Shown: positions 17,018-26,452, counted from the first letter of the stretch. The stretch: 50,634 nucleotides of DNA from Adonisia turfae CCMR0081 (GCF_011009555.1 NZ_QXHD01000004.1:3057369-3108002); one strand, 5' to 3'. Notes: generated from the sequence alone by a model not told the origin. Translations and numbers: made by a program.

Positions 17018-18043
17018 TGCTAAAAAAATCCTCAAAAGTGGATGGTTAAAACGAGGAGATTATCCACAGCAAATTTTGACAAGATAGCGCTTTTCATTAG
17101 ATGAAGTACTTACAAGTCTTGGCTAGAAAGCCTTGAGAAATTGACATATACTCCACTAATCCTAAAATGCTGTATCAACATTGATAAATGCCGACATTCT
17201 CGTGCATTCACGTAAGCTCTATAAATGCAGACCAAACTCGATGGATCTTACTTGGAAAAATAACGCCTCAATTTTTCAGCTTATACAAAAGCTAATTCGA
17301 GCAGCTGTAGTTGAAATCATCCAGTCAAAATGAGTAATTGAATACCAATTCACTGGGCATCAAAACTATTGTGCTCTCAATGCTATAGCTGAATCACTAA
17401 AATTAAAGCCACTTGTCCCCTTAGATGAATCGCTTCCAGTATGAAGAACCATAGCCTCTTTAAAGGGAAATCAGTACTTCAACACAGATCACGATACAAA
17501 GCTATGAACAATATCACCTAGAATATCTCGTTCGAGTATAAATTTTCATTGAACATTTGCAGTAATCCATGAAGCAACTACTTCGAGATTAAGGGGCTAA
17601 ACCATAATATTTATTGTTTTTTAGCCCTTAACACATTACTGGCCTTAGCCCACATAAAGAGTGTTTCTCAACGCCAATAAAATTTTTGAGTTTTTACCCG
17701 TGTGGCCCTTCAAGGCATTCCGTTGACTCTGTTTCTAGCTGTTTATATTGTTACTTCAAGGGTAATTGATTGAGAAAACACAAACACCTGCTCCATAAGC
17801 CAGAGTAAATAGGAACAATACCCCCATTTACTCTATTTGGGTTAATTGGGGTATTCCTGGAGAAGATCTTCCATACCAAACATTCGATACATTTCAATGG
17901 ATTCTCGATGTGATATTGCGGCCACAAGGTTGCAAAGGACTTATGGCGTTGCTGGTCCTTGGGATGACTTTAGTTGCTCGATTTGCCATGGTTCGGCCTA
18001 TATTACATAGCCTGACATAAAGTCTGAGAAGCCTATCCATGCT
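17018..18043. other. 1-kb spacer with no convincing gene
   Basis: This A+T-rich stretch includes the upstream region of the lectin/RTX gene and the downstream region of DUF928 copy 2. A hairpin with arms 17589-17601 and 17620-17631 (one bulged G) and a smaller inverted repeat (17817-17824 with 17848-17855) are visible. An open frame at 17799-18020 (plus strand, 73 codons) has its first ATG only at 17943 and encodes a hydrophobic end (LMALLVLGMTLVARFAM). I do not recognise it; it may be a gene relic. Confidence 0.5.
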
Positions 18044-18757
18044 TTAAGGTAGTAATGATTCATTCGCCAGAGTTTCTAAGCCCACCGATTGCAACAGATC
18101 CTTAAGATTTTGCTCAGCAGTCGCACGGTTAGTCCGGCTCGCCTCCATGAGGCTATTTAAGGTTTCTGGCCATAGTCCTGCTTCTGCATAAACAAATGGC
18201 TGCTGACTAACAGAAGTACCTTGCAGTTGCTGATTTACATTCCCACCACTAACACGCTCAAAGCTACCCTGCACAGTCATATCGCTAGCGCGCTCTCGAA
18301 CATTACAAATTAACGAAAGATACCAGTAATAGCGCTGTCCTGTCCGCAATGGTGACACTGTGGCCCGAGCGGGTACGTCAACTCTGACTAAACCTGAGTT
18401 GCCAGTAACATTAAATAATGCTCCATAAACTAGTTCGTCAGAACCTTCTTCATAAAGAGTAAATTCTGCAAACTGAGCTGTACTTGCCGGGAAATAAGCA
18501 TACACAACTGGATGAGATGCAGCAGTTTGCGCCAGATTATTGTCCGGCATCAACGCTACTAGCCCTTGCTCGCTCTGAGTACAGGCACCGCTACGATTTG
18601 CACCTGACTCACGATTCCCCGGAGCTCCCGTCTGAGTAGGCTGAAAATCTAGACGTCTCTGGCCCCATGCAGGCGTCATCGTGCCAACTGTAATGGACAG
18701 GCCAAGGGTTACCCCTATCAGATAAGCACCCAGATTACTCAGCAGCATACGATTCAT
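18044..18757 (-). CDS. DUF928 secreted protein (copy 2)
   Basis: 237 residues with an ATG start and a signal peptide (hydrophobic LIGVTLGLSITVGT, likely cleavage after PAWG). The family pattern is clear: a Cys before the first strand (SGACTQ), PVVYAYFP, a conserved turn before VRVDVPARA, GQRYYWYLSLICN with the second Cys, and a helical C-terminal end with YAEAGLWPETLNSLMEA. It is clearly the same family as the protein at 5.7-6.5 kb, though diverged. It is divergent from the CHASE2 phosphatase, with 379 bases between. Probably periplasmic or envelope-associated. The function of DUF928 is unknown; repeated pairing with CHASE2 suggests a shared signalling role. Confidence 0.8.
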   Translation of the reverse strand: MNRMLLSNLGAYLIGVTLGLSITVGTMTPAWGQRRLDFQPTQTGAPGNRESGANRSGACTQSEQGLVALMPDNNLAQTAASHPVVYAYFPASTAQFAEFTLYEEGSDELVYGALFNVTGNSGLVRVDVPARATVSPLRTGQRYYWYLSLICNVRERASDMTVQGSFERVSGGNVNQQLQGTSVSQQPFVYAEAGLWPETLNSLMEASRTNRATAEQNLKDLLQSVGLETLANESLLP

Positions 18758-19129
18758 ATCGATAAGTTCAAATAGTTACACTCAGGAGAGTTAAAAGCGC
18801 TGGAGAAATCCTAACAGGGAATATAGTTCCTAACTGAGTTAAAACAACCTTTTGTAACCTCTTCATTGGCAAATATTGGCCATCGGTAACAAATGTGGTC
18901 TAAAAAGCTTAATATGCGTTTAGCAATAGAATCTTCTGTAAATCAACTAATATTAATTTTAGGATAGTCTTGTTATCTTGTGCTGTCTACACAAACGTCA
19001 GAATAACTTGAAATAATTTGTCAGCCAGGGCCTGTAAATCCTTAAAGGGAAATAGACTGTACCAAGAGCTTCATAGTAATAGACAAGTTTATTCTAGTTT
19101 AATGGCGGCACAGCTTAAATACACCTATT
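18758..19129. promoter_or_regulatory. Divergent promoter region, DUF928 copy 2 and CHASE2 phosphatase
   Basis: About 370 A+T-rich bases between two divergently transcribed genes. It must hold promoters for both, but I can point to no convincing -10/-35 pair or operator. Confidence 0.5.
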
Positions 19130-19135
19130 AGGAGG
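19130..19135 (+). promoter_or_regulatory. Consensus Shine-Dalgarno AGGAGG with an ambiguous start
   Basis: AGGAGG ends one base before the only early TTG (19137), too close for normal initiation. The codon at ordinary spacing (7 bases, 19143) is ATC. The frame upstream is closed by a TAA at 19116. Confidence 0.6.
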
Positions 19136-19136
19136 A

Positions 19137-21221
19137 TTGAGAATCAAACTGGTTAGCTTCAAATATCCTATTCAGGGTCTAAAAACAATATTGAGCCGTC
19201 TGCCATTGGTTAAGCAAGGTCGTGATCGTCCACTGTCCAAGCATTTAATCCAATTAGGGCAGCCTGTTCTGCTAACCAGCTTAATTGTTGCCTCGTCTAT
19301 CCTTGCGATTCGACACCTGGGAGGCCTCGAAAAATTAGAGTTATGGGCCTATGACCATTTTATGAGTCTACGTCCCGAGGAAAGTATAGATCCTAGAATG
19401 CTGATCGTCGGGGTTACAGAAGAAGATATTCAGAGGCTGAATCAGTGGCCCCTTGCAGATCAAACAGTTGACCAACTTTTAGCCAAGCTCGAACAATACT
19501 CTCCCCGTGTGATTAGTCTGGACATCATGCGCGATGTGCCCTTAGAACCAGGCCGAGAAGCATTGCTTGAGAGGTTAACCTCCAGTGAAAATATTGTTAC
19601 TGTTTGCAAAGCTAGTAACCAAGAGTCGTTGGGGGTACCTCCCCCCCCCGGTGTCATCAAAGAATCTGTTGGTTTTGCAGATTTGGTGGTTGACTCGGGC
19701 GGTGTGCTACGACGCACCTTGTTGTGGATGACTCCGCCTGCACCTGCTGGGGGACTGGCCAACCAACCAGGACATCTTTGCAGCGGTCCTGAAATCATTA
19801 TCTCTCTAGGGCTACGCACTGCTTTTTACTACCTACTCGATGAAGACATCCAGCCAGAATTCACTGACCGTGGAGAGTTTCGATTAGGCAATACAACCTT
19901 TCCTAGACTGACATCTAAGTTTAGCGGTTATCAAACGGTAGATACGGCAGGCTATCAGGTTATGCTCAACTACCGCTCGGAGCAGAATTCTGCTCGACAA
20001 GTCACCCTTGAGGACGTTTTGGCAGACCGAGTTGACCCTGATTGGATTCGCGATCGCATCGTTTTCATTGGCTACTTGACCCCTCAAGCAGGGGATGACT
20101 TTTATACCCCCTATAGTCAGGCCCTAAGCGATGATCAAAAGATGCCTGGAGTGGAAATTCATGCCCAGTCCACCAGCCAAATTTTGAGCGCCGTTTTAGA
20201 TCAGCGACCGCTAATTTGGGTTTGGCATACTCCCGTTGAAGCCCTTTGGGTAGTTGTCTGGGCCGGTGTTGGCAGCATCCTAGCCTGGTACATTCGCCAT
20301 CCCTGGCGACTGAGCCTAGCGGTGTTGGGCGTAGCTATTGGTCTCTACGTTTTTTGTTTTTTGCTCATGCTCCGAGGCGGGTGGGTTCCCCTAGTACCAC
20401 CGATTATAGCCTTGGGAGCGGCCGCCTCTACCACTATCACTATTCTCAACCAAAAGCTTAAGGCAGAAAACCTGCGCATTCAAACTGAACTCGACATCAC
20501 CCGCCGTCTGCAGAAAATGATTTTGCCACCTGAGCGTGAACTGCAGGTGATTGAAGATCTAGATATTGCTGGGTACATGGACCCCTGTGATGATGTGGGA
20601 GGGGACTACTACGACGTCATATCAGATAGCAATGGACACCTTAAAATTGGGATTGGTGATGTCACTGGCCATGGTTTAGAAAGCGGATTAATCATGATTA
20701 TGGTGCAGACCGCTGTTAGAACCCTATTAGAAAGTGGCAAAACCAAACCTGAAGAGTTTCTAAGTGCCCTTAACCGTTCTATTTATCACAATGTGCAGCG
20801 GATCAATTCCGATAAAACCATGACCCTTAGTTTATTGGACTATAAACAAGGCACTTTATACCTGAGCGGTCAACATGAAGATGTGCTGATTGTTCGTGCC
20901 AATGGTTCCCTAGAACAAATTGATACCGTTAATTTAGGCTTTCCCATTGCCCTCGAAGAAGACATTGATGATTTTCTGGCACATACCCAAATTCATTTAG
21001 AGCCCAACGACGTGGTAGTACTCTACACTGACGGGATTACCGAATCGAGAAATATAGATCGAGAGTTTTACGGCTTAAACCGACTGTGTAATGTCATTAT
21101 GAGCAATTATCAGCGAACGGCACAAGAAATTAGAGCAGCTGTTATTCAAGATGTGGCCAATCATATTGGTCAGCAGAAAATCTTAGATGACATTACGCTA
21201 CTAATCCTCAAGAAAAGATAG
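19137..21221 (+). CDS. CHASE2-SpoIIE/PP2C-type transmembrane phosphatase
   Basis: About 694 residues, start uncertain (TTG at 19137 or a codon slightly downstream). An N-terminal membrane helix (about 48-63) leads to a CHASE2 domain (about 75-365), with PRMLIVGVTEEDI, PRVISLDIMRDVPLEPG and DWIRDRIVFIG. Three more membrane helices cover about 370-440. A coiled coil then leads to a SpoIIE-type PP2C domain (about 450-694): LQKMILPP, DVGGDYYDV (metal Asp), IGIGDVTGHGLESGL, VVVLYTDGITESRN and the final LDDITLLIL. All metal-binding acidic residues are present. It should dephosphorylate a Ser/Thr-phosphorylated STAS-type antagonist on an extracytoplasmic signal. The next gene, 19 bases on, encodes its expected partner. 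Its sensor is paralogous to the CHASE2 kinase at 6.8 kb. Confidence 0.9.
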   Translation: MRIKLVSFKYPIQGLKTILSRLPLVKQGRDRPLSKHLIQLGQPVLLTSLIVASSILAIRHLGGLEKLELWAYDHFMSLRPEESIDPRMLIVGVTEEDIQRLNQWPLADQTVDQLLAKLEQYSPRVISLDIMRDVPLEPGREALLERLTSSENIVTVCKASNQESLGVPPPPGVIKESVGFADLVVDSGGVLRRTLLWMTPPAPAGGLANQPGHLCSGPEIIISLGLRTAFYYLLDEDIQPEFTDRGEFRLGNTTFPRLTSKFSGYQTVDTAGYQVMLNYRSEQNSARQVTLEDVLADRVDPDWIRDRIVFIGYLTPQAGDDFYTPYSQALSDDQKMPGVEIHAQSTSQILSAVLDQRPLIWVWHTPVEALWVVVWAGVGSILAWYIRHPWRLSLAVLGVAIGLYVFCFLLMLRGGWVPLVPPIIALGAAASTTITILNQKLKAENLRIQTELDITRRLQKMILPPERELQVIEDLDIAGYMDPCDDVGGDYYDVISDSNGHLKIGIGDVTGHGLESGLIMIMVQTAVRTLLESGKTKPEEFLSALNRSIYHNVQRINSDKTMTLSLLDYKQGTLYLSGQHEDVLIVRANGSLEQIDTVNLGFPIALEEDIDDFLAHTQIHLEPNDVVVLYTDGITESRNIDREFYGLNRLCNVIMSNYQRTAQEIRAAVIQDVANHIGQQKILDDITLLILKKR

Positions 21222-21240
21222 ATGGGAGAGACCTGAAACT

Positions 21241-21846
21241 ATGGCTTCACCCACTTCATCAATGTCTGAGTCATTTGGCCAGTTCGCTAGCGAGCTTCAT
21301 AACGAGAATCTATGTGTCAAAATCGATTTTCCGGTAGAACTAGTAAAACAGCGAAAGTTTTGGCCCAATAGCAATCTATCCGCCAAATTCGTTTCAGAAT
21401 ACATATCAATTTTTTTCCCAATTGAAAACGCTCGATCTGAGCAGCTGCACCGACGCACGGAAATAACTGATGCAGCTCGATACATTACTAATGAGCTATT
21501 GGAGAATGCATTTAAATTCTCTTGTACAGCAGCTCAACAACCTGTACAGATGGCCTTATACCACTATTCTGATCGGTTAATTATCACGGTTACCAATACT
21601 GCCCACATCAATAACATCGACTCGTTTAGGTCGCTAATTCATGATCTCACAACATTAGATCTGACCGAACTATACGTAGAACATCTGGAGAAAAACTTAG
21701 ACCATGAAAACGCCCTCAGTTCTGGCCTCGGTTTTATTACTATCTTGATTAATTACAACACAAAACTGGGTTGGAAAATTGAGCAAAATTCACCAGAATC
21801 AGACTTCTTCCTGGTGACCACTATGGCCCAGCTACTATATGACTAG
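21241..21846 (+). CDS. slr1658-like ATP-binding regulator (RsbW-like fold)
   Basis: 201 residues with an ATG start and GGGAGAG 10 bases upstream. It resembles the cyanobacterial slr1658-type regulators, which carry a GHKL ATP-binding fold like anti-sigma kinases. The N-box is ITNELLENAFKFS (about 82-94); a later glycine motif, SSGLGFITILI, lies around 160-170. It is soluble with no membrane segment. It follows the CHASE2 phosphatase by 19 bases, so the two are surely co-transcribed. In such families an slr1659-type STAS protein is the partner; one is encoded at 26.1-26.4 kb. Expected role: bind or phosphorylate the STAS partner, which the phosphatase would reset. No sigma factor is in the window, so the final target is unknown. 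Confidence 0.75.
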   Translation: MASPTSSMSESFGQFASELHNENLCVKIDFPVELVKQRKFWPNSNLSAKFVSEYISIFFPIENARSEQLHRRTEITDAARYITNELLENAFKFSCTAAQQPVQMALYHYSDRLIITVTNTAHINNIDSFRSLIHDLTTLDLTELYVEHLEKNLDHENALSSGLGFITILINYNTKLGWKIEQNSPESDFFLVTTMAQLLYD

Positions 21847-21915
21847 AATATTTATGGCACTAAGACTATATACTCACCCTGAGTAGCCCACGGATACTTG
21901 TGCATAAGCGATGTT

Positions 21916-23553
21916 ATGATAGCTCGGTTAAATCACTACCTGCAAGATATCTTTTATATTGCTCTTAGCTTAGTTATCACCGTCTTTGGTGCAATCGGTT
22001 TATATGTGATCTTGTTCCATCTGCTACGGTCTTATTTTCGCAGATTCGAGCGAGATATAGCATTGGTAACGCTGAATGTATCTGCCTATCCAGGCTTAAC
22101 GTTGTTTGTACTGCTCGGCCTGGCAATGATAGCCCAAAATTCCAATAGTTTGGCTACTGTTGATTGGTTACAGCGTCTACTGCTAGGTTGCATCATTTTA
22201 ACCATCAGCTATTGGTGCTTGCGCCTGTTCAAACAAGTCCTGATCTATTACCTCAAAGATTATGCTGAAACCACTGAGGTAATGTGGGATGAAGTGCTAC
22301 TCCCCTTGCTAGAAGCAATTGTTCCAGTCATGATTATCTTAATGAGTGGGGCCCTTATTTTACAGCTTTGTTTGGGCTTAAACTTAACCGGTGCCTGGGT
22401 AACCCTAGGGGGTAGTGCCTTTATCATTGGCTTTGCAGTTAAAGACATTCTAGCCAACTTTTTTAGTGGTATTGCCCTATTGATAGATAGTCCCTTCCGG
22501 TTCGGTGATGTACTCCACATAGAAAGCGGTAGTGAAGGGTCCAGCCATTTGGGCATTCTGCGAAAAATTGGAGTGCGTGTTACCCACATCTACATGTTTG
22601 AACTTCACACAGAGGTCTACATTCCCAACAGCGTGATGCAAAGTCACAAAATCACCAATTTGAGCCGTCCCATTGAACCTGTTTTTTTCTCAACACCGAT
22701 TGAATTCAACCCACAGTGTAACCTGGAGCATGCCAAAAAGATTATGCAGGAGATTCTCCTGGCCCACCCGGATACTGTAGGTAACATTGAGTCTAAGCTA
22801 ACCTGTCTCAAGAACTACTATGGCTGGGAAAATGAATTCGCCCAAAAAAAGGAAAATGGAATACAGCGACTCTTAGCTGAATATGCCGTCAACAACAAAT
22901 TAGAAGAGGTTGAAGATGCCTTAAACGCTATGATGATCACGTTACAGTTTGTGGAACAAGGCGGACTAACCCAGGAAGAAATTGACACGGTACAAACTGA
23001 GTATGATGACATTCTAAAACTGATGGGTCTTACGGTCGTTAAACAAACAACGCGTAAACAGTCATTTCTTAATTTGCAGCATATTCAGCCTAAGTTTGTA
23101 ATCAGAGAAACGAAAGACCCTGACTCCTTGATCCATCTAGTGCGCAAGTGGTATCGCATTTGGCTGGGCGACCCGAACATGGCTGATGAGGATGAATATG
23201 TATTGCTGGAAATTTGGGAACGCAAAATTGAGCTGCTAAAACGGCGCACACGTAAGCTCCATCAAAAGATTCTAAATCCACTTCAAGAAGAAACTCGATT
23301 AGATGATTATGTCAAAGAGCTAGTCCGATGGTTACGAGATCGCTTTAAACAAGCTCGTAGCTCATGGCATGAACCAGAGGTGCGCATGGAACGTGTGGTG
23401 AAGGATGAAGGACATACCTATATCCGATTTACCCTAAACTATTACGTTGATGATATCCGTCTAGAAGATGGGGAGCGAGGTACTCGTGTTAACAGCGATA
23501 TCCATCGCGAGATTATGCATCATCTAAAAGATGATTGTCGTGGCCAGGCTTAA
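21916..23553 (+). CDS. MscS-family mechanosensitive channel
   Basis: 545 residues from the ATG at 21916; a TTG at 21898 would add six. Four or so membrane helices lie in the first 180 residues. They are followed by the MscS pore and beta domain: GAWVTLGGSAFIIGFAVKDI, IDSPFRFGDVLHIE, and IPNSVMQSHKITNLSRP. The C-terminal 300 residues are cytoplasmic, charged and helical, longer than in E. coli MscS, with coiled-coil-like stretches. The family releases osmolytes on membrane tension; ion selectivity cannot be read from the sequence. The gene lies 69 bases after the slr1658-like gene on the same strand and may be part of the same transcription unit, though no Shine-Dalgarno is clear. Confidence 0.88.
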   Translation: MIARLNHYLQDIFYIALSLVITVFGAIGLYVILFHLLRSYFRRFERDIALVTLNVSAYPGLTLFVLLGLAMIAQNSNSLATVDWLQRLLLGCIILTISYWCLRLFKQVLIYYLKDYAETTEVMWDEVLLPLLEAIVPVMIILMSGALILQLCLGLNLTGAWVTLGGSAFIIGFAVKDILANFFSGIALLIDSPFRFGDVLHIESGSEGSSHLGILRKIGVRVTHIYMFELHTEVYIPNSVMQSHKITNLSRPIEPVFFSTPIEFNPQCNLEHAKKIMQEILLAHPDTVGNIESKLTCLKNYYGWENEFAQKKENGIQRLLAEYAVNNKLEEVEDALNAMMITLQFVEQGGLTQEEIDTVQTEYDDILKLMGLTVVKQTTRKQSFLNLQHIQPKFVIRETKDPDSLIHLVRKWYRIWLGDPNMADEDEYVLLEIWERKIELLKRRTRKLHQKILNPLQEETRLDDYVKELVRWLRDRFKQARSSWHEPEVRMERVVKDEGHTYIRFTLNYYVDDIRLEDGERGTRVNSDIHREIMHHLKDDCRGQA

Positions 23554-23605
23554 TAGTCCCCGACATATAGTCCCTAACATAGAGAAGAAGCACAAATAGC
23601 CAAGA

Positions 23606-25492
23606 TTATAAGGAACTCATCAGCTTATTTTCTTCTTCGGGGGTGATCCCATAGTCCTCTCGACTCTGCTGAATTACCTTTTTATCCTCTAACGACAGTG
23701 CCTCATCCGGTGCATCTAAGGATAGATCTTGAACTGAGTCTAGGGATTTTCGATCACCGGCCACAGCCAGCAAATCTGCACCTAATCCCTGAGCTGGGCG
23801 TCTGCGATCGCCAAAAACTTTCGCCAGCACCAGGCGATACCCCTCCAGGCGCAGCCAATCTTCTCGACTTTGCTGACGATCGGGATTTAGCAAGTCCGGA
23901 TCATCAATGCCAACATCTGCTAAACAAGCACCATGCTCCTCATCAGTGATTTCTAGTTCCCGTCGCATATTTTGGAGTAGATCCAAACTAGTGGCTGAGG
24001 TCATTGCACCCTCTTCTAGACTTTCCTGCAAAATAGCCCGATACGCCTGCAATCGTTTGTCATGGGTAAAGCCAGGTAAGACTTTTGCCAGCACATATAC
24101 TTCATTCGCAGTCAGGTCATCCAGAGCACGCCCTTCTAAAAACTTACCCACATCTAGATTGATCTTGCGTAACTGTTTCCGTAATCGACTGGCTAGCCCC
24201 TCACGCTGATATAAAGCCGGTGTCCGTGGCCATGTACGATACAGCCATAAACCACTAGAAATGGCAATGACTGACGTGAACAGATACTGACCAGGAATCG
24301 GCAACAAGCGTAAATTAGGCCTCGCCCCAAACATAAAAAATACGTTGAAAACCAAAAATGTGTAGAACGTAAACATCTTGTGCCGAATGAGTTCTATACT
24401 CGTTGGCCGCTTCCGTTTCAGAAAATAGGCCTTTAAACGTTTCTCTAATTGATCACCAATCCAGTAACTACCTAAACCAAAGCTCCCTAATGCCAGGGGT
24501 ACAGCTATTAACTTAGGAATGGGAATTGCGTGACCCGCAATATAAAATCCTGGATTGAGAAGTGTGGCTAGTTGCTGCTCTTCATGGGTCCACACACCAG
24601 AAAAGTAATAATCCCAAGTTCCAGCATAGAGATAGTAGTAGACATAGAAGCCAACAGTAAGGCCGAAATAACTGTAGTATAGCCAGCGTTGATCTGGACG
24701 GGTAATTAATTCCCAATACGAACGTTCAGAATCAATATCAATACAAGGCACTTGGCAGGCCACACAGGCCGGTTTATCCTTACCCTCTTGAGTAACCGTG
24801 CGACACATCGACTGGGTAATCTTTTGACGATCATCAACGTGGGCAGCGCTATTCAACAATCCTCTTGGCTCACTGTAAATCTTTTGAACTGGAGCCATTG
24901 GACAAAAATACTGACACCATGCTTTGCCTCCAAATAAGTAGCCTACGTAAATTGAGGCAATAATGGTTGCTACGAGAAATATGCCAAGGGCAAGGCGATC
25001 AGAATTGACAAACAAAATACGGGTACATAAACCCAGATAAAATAATCCAAATTGTAGGGCAAGATAATTTTTCGCCAACCAGGAATTCTTAGCTACCTTG
25101 ACCAATTCTTTACGGGTTTTACCTGTTTTTGCATTTACTCGGATCCGATACCGCTGTAATCCTAGGGCACGCGGAATCTGTGAAAGAAAGCTAAGGGGAC
25201 AAATCCGTCGCCAGAACTCATGGCCAAGTATAAACAGAATAAAAATACCTGCAGGCACAACAGCTGCCCAAAATACTCTTGCGCCAATAGGATAGGGCTG
25301 TTCTACTAAACAGTCCCCTTGCACCTTGACACAGACAGTTGAATCAAGACGAATTGGACTAATGGTATTAGCTGGGTCAGTCAACCACGACGTTAGAGGA
25401 TCATAAAAGAGAGAAAAGATAATCAATAACCAGCCGATGGTGAGCATCCACCGAATGCGGTGCATTTGTTGCTCAGATGTGCGATTAAGCAT
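23606..25492 (-). CDS. Polytopic 4Fe-4S membrane protein (NapH/CcoG-like) with C-terminal helical domain
   Basis: 628 residues. Membrane helices near 15-30, 70-88, 145-160, 168-186, then around 275-300 and 325-345 and 370-420. Cysteine motifs typical of NapH/NosR/CcoG-type iron-sulfur proteins are present: RRICPLSFLSQ, WCQYFCPMAPVQ, and CVACQVPC after a Cys in SMCRTV. These can bind one or two 4Fe-4S clusters. From about 430 onward the protein is soluble, with LTANEVYVLAKVLPGFTHDK and two related helical segments (LLQNMRRELEITDEEH and VIQQSREDYGITPEEE). I do not recognise that domain. Likely role: membrane electron transfer or redox sensing; substrate unknown. Its 3' end faces the MscS gene, 52 bases away. 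Confidence 0.75.
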   Translation of the reverse strand: MLNRTSEQQMHRIRWMLTIGWLLIIFSLFYDPLTSWLTDPANTISPIRLDSTVCVKVQGDCLVEQPYPIGARVFWAAVVPAGIFILFILGHEFWRRICPLSFLSQIPRALGLQRYRIRVNAKTGKTRKELVKVAKNSWLAKNYLALQFGLFYLGLCTRILFVNSDRLALGIFLVATIIASIYVGYLFGGKAWCQYFCPMAPVQKIYSEPRGLLNSAAHVDDRQKITQSMCRTVTQEGKDKPACVACQVPCIDIDSERSYWELITRPDQRWLYYSYFGLTVGFYVYYYLYAGTWDYYFSGVWTHEEQQLATLLNPGFYIAGHAIPIPKLIAVPLALGSFGLGSYWIGDQLEKRLKAYFLKRKRPTSIELIRHKMFTFYTFLVFNVFFMFGARPNLRLLPIPGQYLFTSVIAISSGLWLYRTWPRTPALYQREGLASRLRKQLRKINLDVGKFLEGRALDDLTANEVYVLAKVLPGFTHDKRLQAYRAILQESLEEGAMTSATSLDLLQNMRRELEITDEEHGACLADVGIDDPDLLNPDRQQSREDWLRLEGYRLVLAKVFGDRRRPAQGLGADLLAVAGDRKSLDSVQDLSLDAPDEALSLEDKKVIQQSREDYGITPEEENKLMSSL

Positions 25493-26084
25493 GATTTGAG
25501 TAGATGACCCCCGCTAGGTACTTTTTCTATGACTATTAAAGTTGTCCCCAATTTTGAATTTTCTTCGGCCATTCAACACCAGGCCCAAAATTTCGGGAAC
25601 AGGATGAAGATTTTTTATGCTAAACCACGTCCAAACTAAAACCTTGAGTTTTCTCTGCGGAAAACCCTCGATTATGACCTTGAACAAGGTTTATAACCAT
25701 TGCCTAAATAGTTCTACAAGAACAATATTATCTACTAAACACAAAGGCATTAATTATTATTTATCACGCTTTATTTCTGCTCTAGCAATTAATCGCAAAA
25801 ATTAATGATTGATTCCAGGTACATTGAATATCGTTGTCCCTGATTACAATATTGATTACTCTCCTGTAACAACTGGTCCTCATAGCTACAGGTACAAAGG
25901 ACATCCAAAATCTATTAAGGAGGCGATAGGACAGGCACAACCTATGCAATTACTTTAATAAAAGAGGTATTGTTCATTTATAGCCGATTACTGAACAATA
26001 CACCCCTATCACCTCTTGGACTTATCCAAAAATATGATTCGAAGCCCTATTGTGTCTTAAGTAGAAAGAGTTAAAGAGTATTCT
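25493..26084. other. 592-base spacer, no convincing gene
   Basis: A+T-rich. It has the 5' region of the 4Fe-4S gene and the 3' flank of the STAS gene. A 62-codon open frame at 25617-25805 (plus) has no family signal and odd composition, so I do not call it. The one clear structure is the hairpin at 25967-26001. Confidence 0.5.
25967..26001 (-). terminator. Terminator-like hairpin after the STAS gene
   Basis: Arms 25967-25976 and 25992-26001 are a perfect 10-bp inverted repeat (GTATTGTTCA) around 15 bases. In minus-strand RNA the stem is followed by CUCUUUUAUU. It begins 84 bases after the STAS stop and would end the TpsB-CHAT-STAS unit. Confidence 0.55.
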
Positions 26085-26441
26085 TTAGCCTAACTCCACA
26101 ATCATCCCAGGCATCAGGCGCTTCAGATTTACCAAAGACTTTGCCTGCCAGGGAATCGTGTCAGAGCCCCTGATCGTCATAGCAACTTTAGCTGATCTAC
26201 GAACTTTGATAACAAACTTCGAAATAACGTTAATGCCAGAACTATTCAGAAATTTAAGCTCCCGCAGATCCAGCGTCAGTTGGCTGGGTTCCTGGCTCGT
26301 CGCATCTTCTAGACACTGCTCTAACAAGTTTGCAATTGGTGGATACTCCCCCATGCCCATCAGAGCTAGTTCGCCTTTGAAAGTTACGGTTGAAATCGCT
26401 TGCTCATAGACAACCTCATACTCCTTACCCTTTATTTCCAT
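26085..26441 (-). CDS. slr1659-like STAS regulator (anti-anti-sigma fold)
   Basis: 118 residues from the ATG at 26441; the open frame reaches 26489 but the internal ATG has a near-perfect Shine-Dalgarno. It matches the slr1659-type cyanobacterial STAS proteins: MEIKGKEYEVVYE at the start, a central TLDLRELKFLNSSGINVISK with the Ser pair where STAS antagonists are phosphorylated, and a characteristic end, IPWQAKSLVNLKRLMPGM. Expected role: phospho-switch partner of an slr1658-type ATP-binding protein (21.2-21.8 kb), reset by a PP2C phosphatase such as the CHASE2-SpoIIE protein at 19.1 kb. It is the last gene of a minus-strand run after TpsB and the CHAT protease, 94 bases after the latter, which ties the switch to secretion and proteolysis by position. 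Confidence 0.82.
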   Translation of the reverse strand: MEIKGKEYEVVYEQAISTVTFKGELALMGMGEYPPIANLLEQCLEDATSQEPSQLTLDLRELKFLNSSGINVISKFVIKVRRSAKVAMTIRGSDTIPWQAKSLVNLKRLMPGMIVELG

Positions 26442-26446
26442 GTTCG

Positions 26447-26452
26447 CTCTCC
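26447..26452 (-). promoter_or_regulatory. Shine-Dalgarno GGAGAG that fixes the STAS start
   Basis: GGAGAG lies 5 bases before the ATG at 26441, favouring this start over the longer open frame to 26489. Confidence 0.65.

Noticed and set aside
17799..18020. 73-codon open frame with a hydrophobic end
   Set aside because: The first ATG comes after 48 codons, there is no ribosome site, and I recognise no family; kept only as a possible relic in the spacer entry.
25617..25805. 62-codon plus-strand frame in the spacer
   Set aside because: No Shine-Dalgarno at proper distance, no recognisable family and A+T-driven composition.
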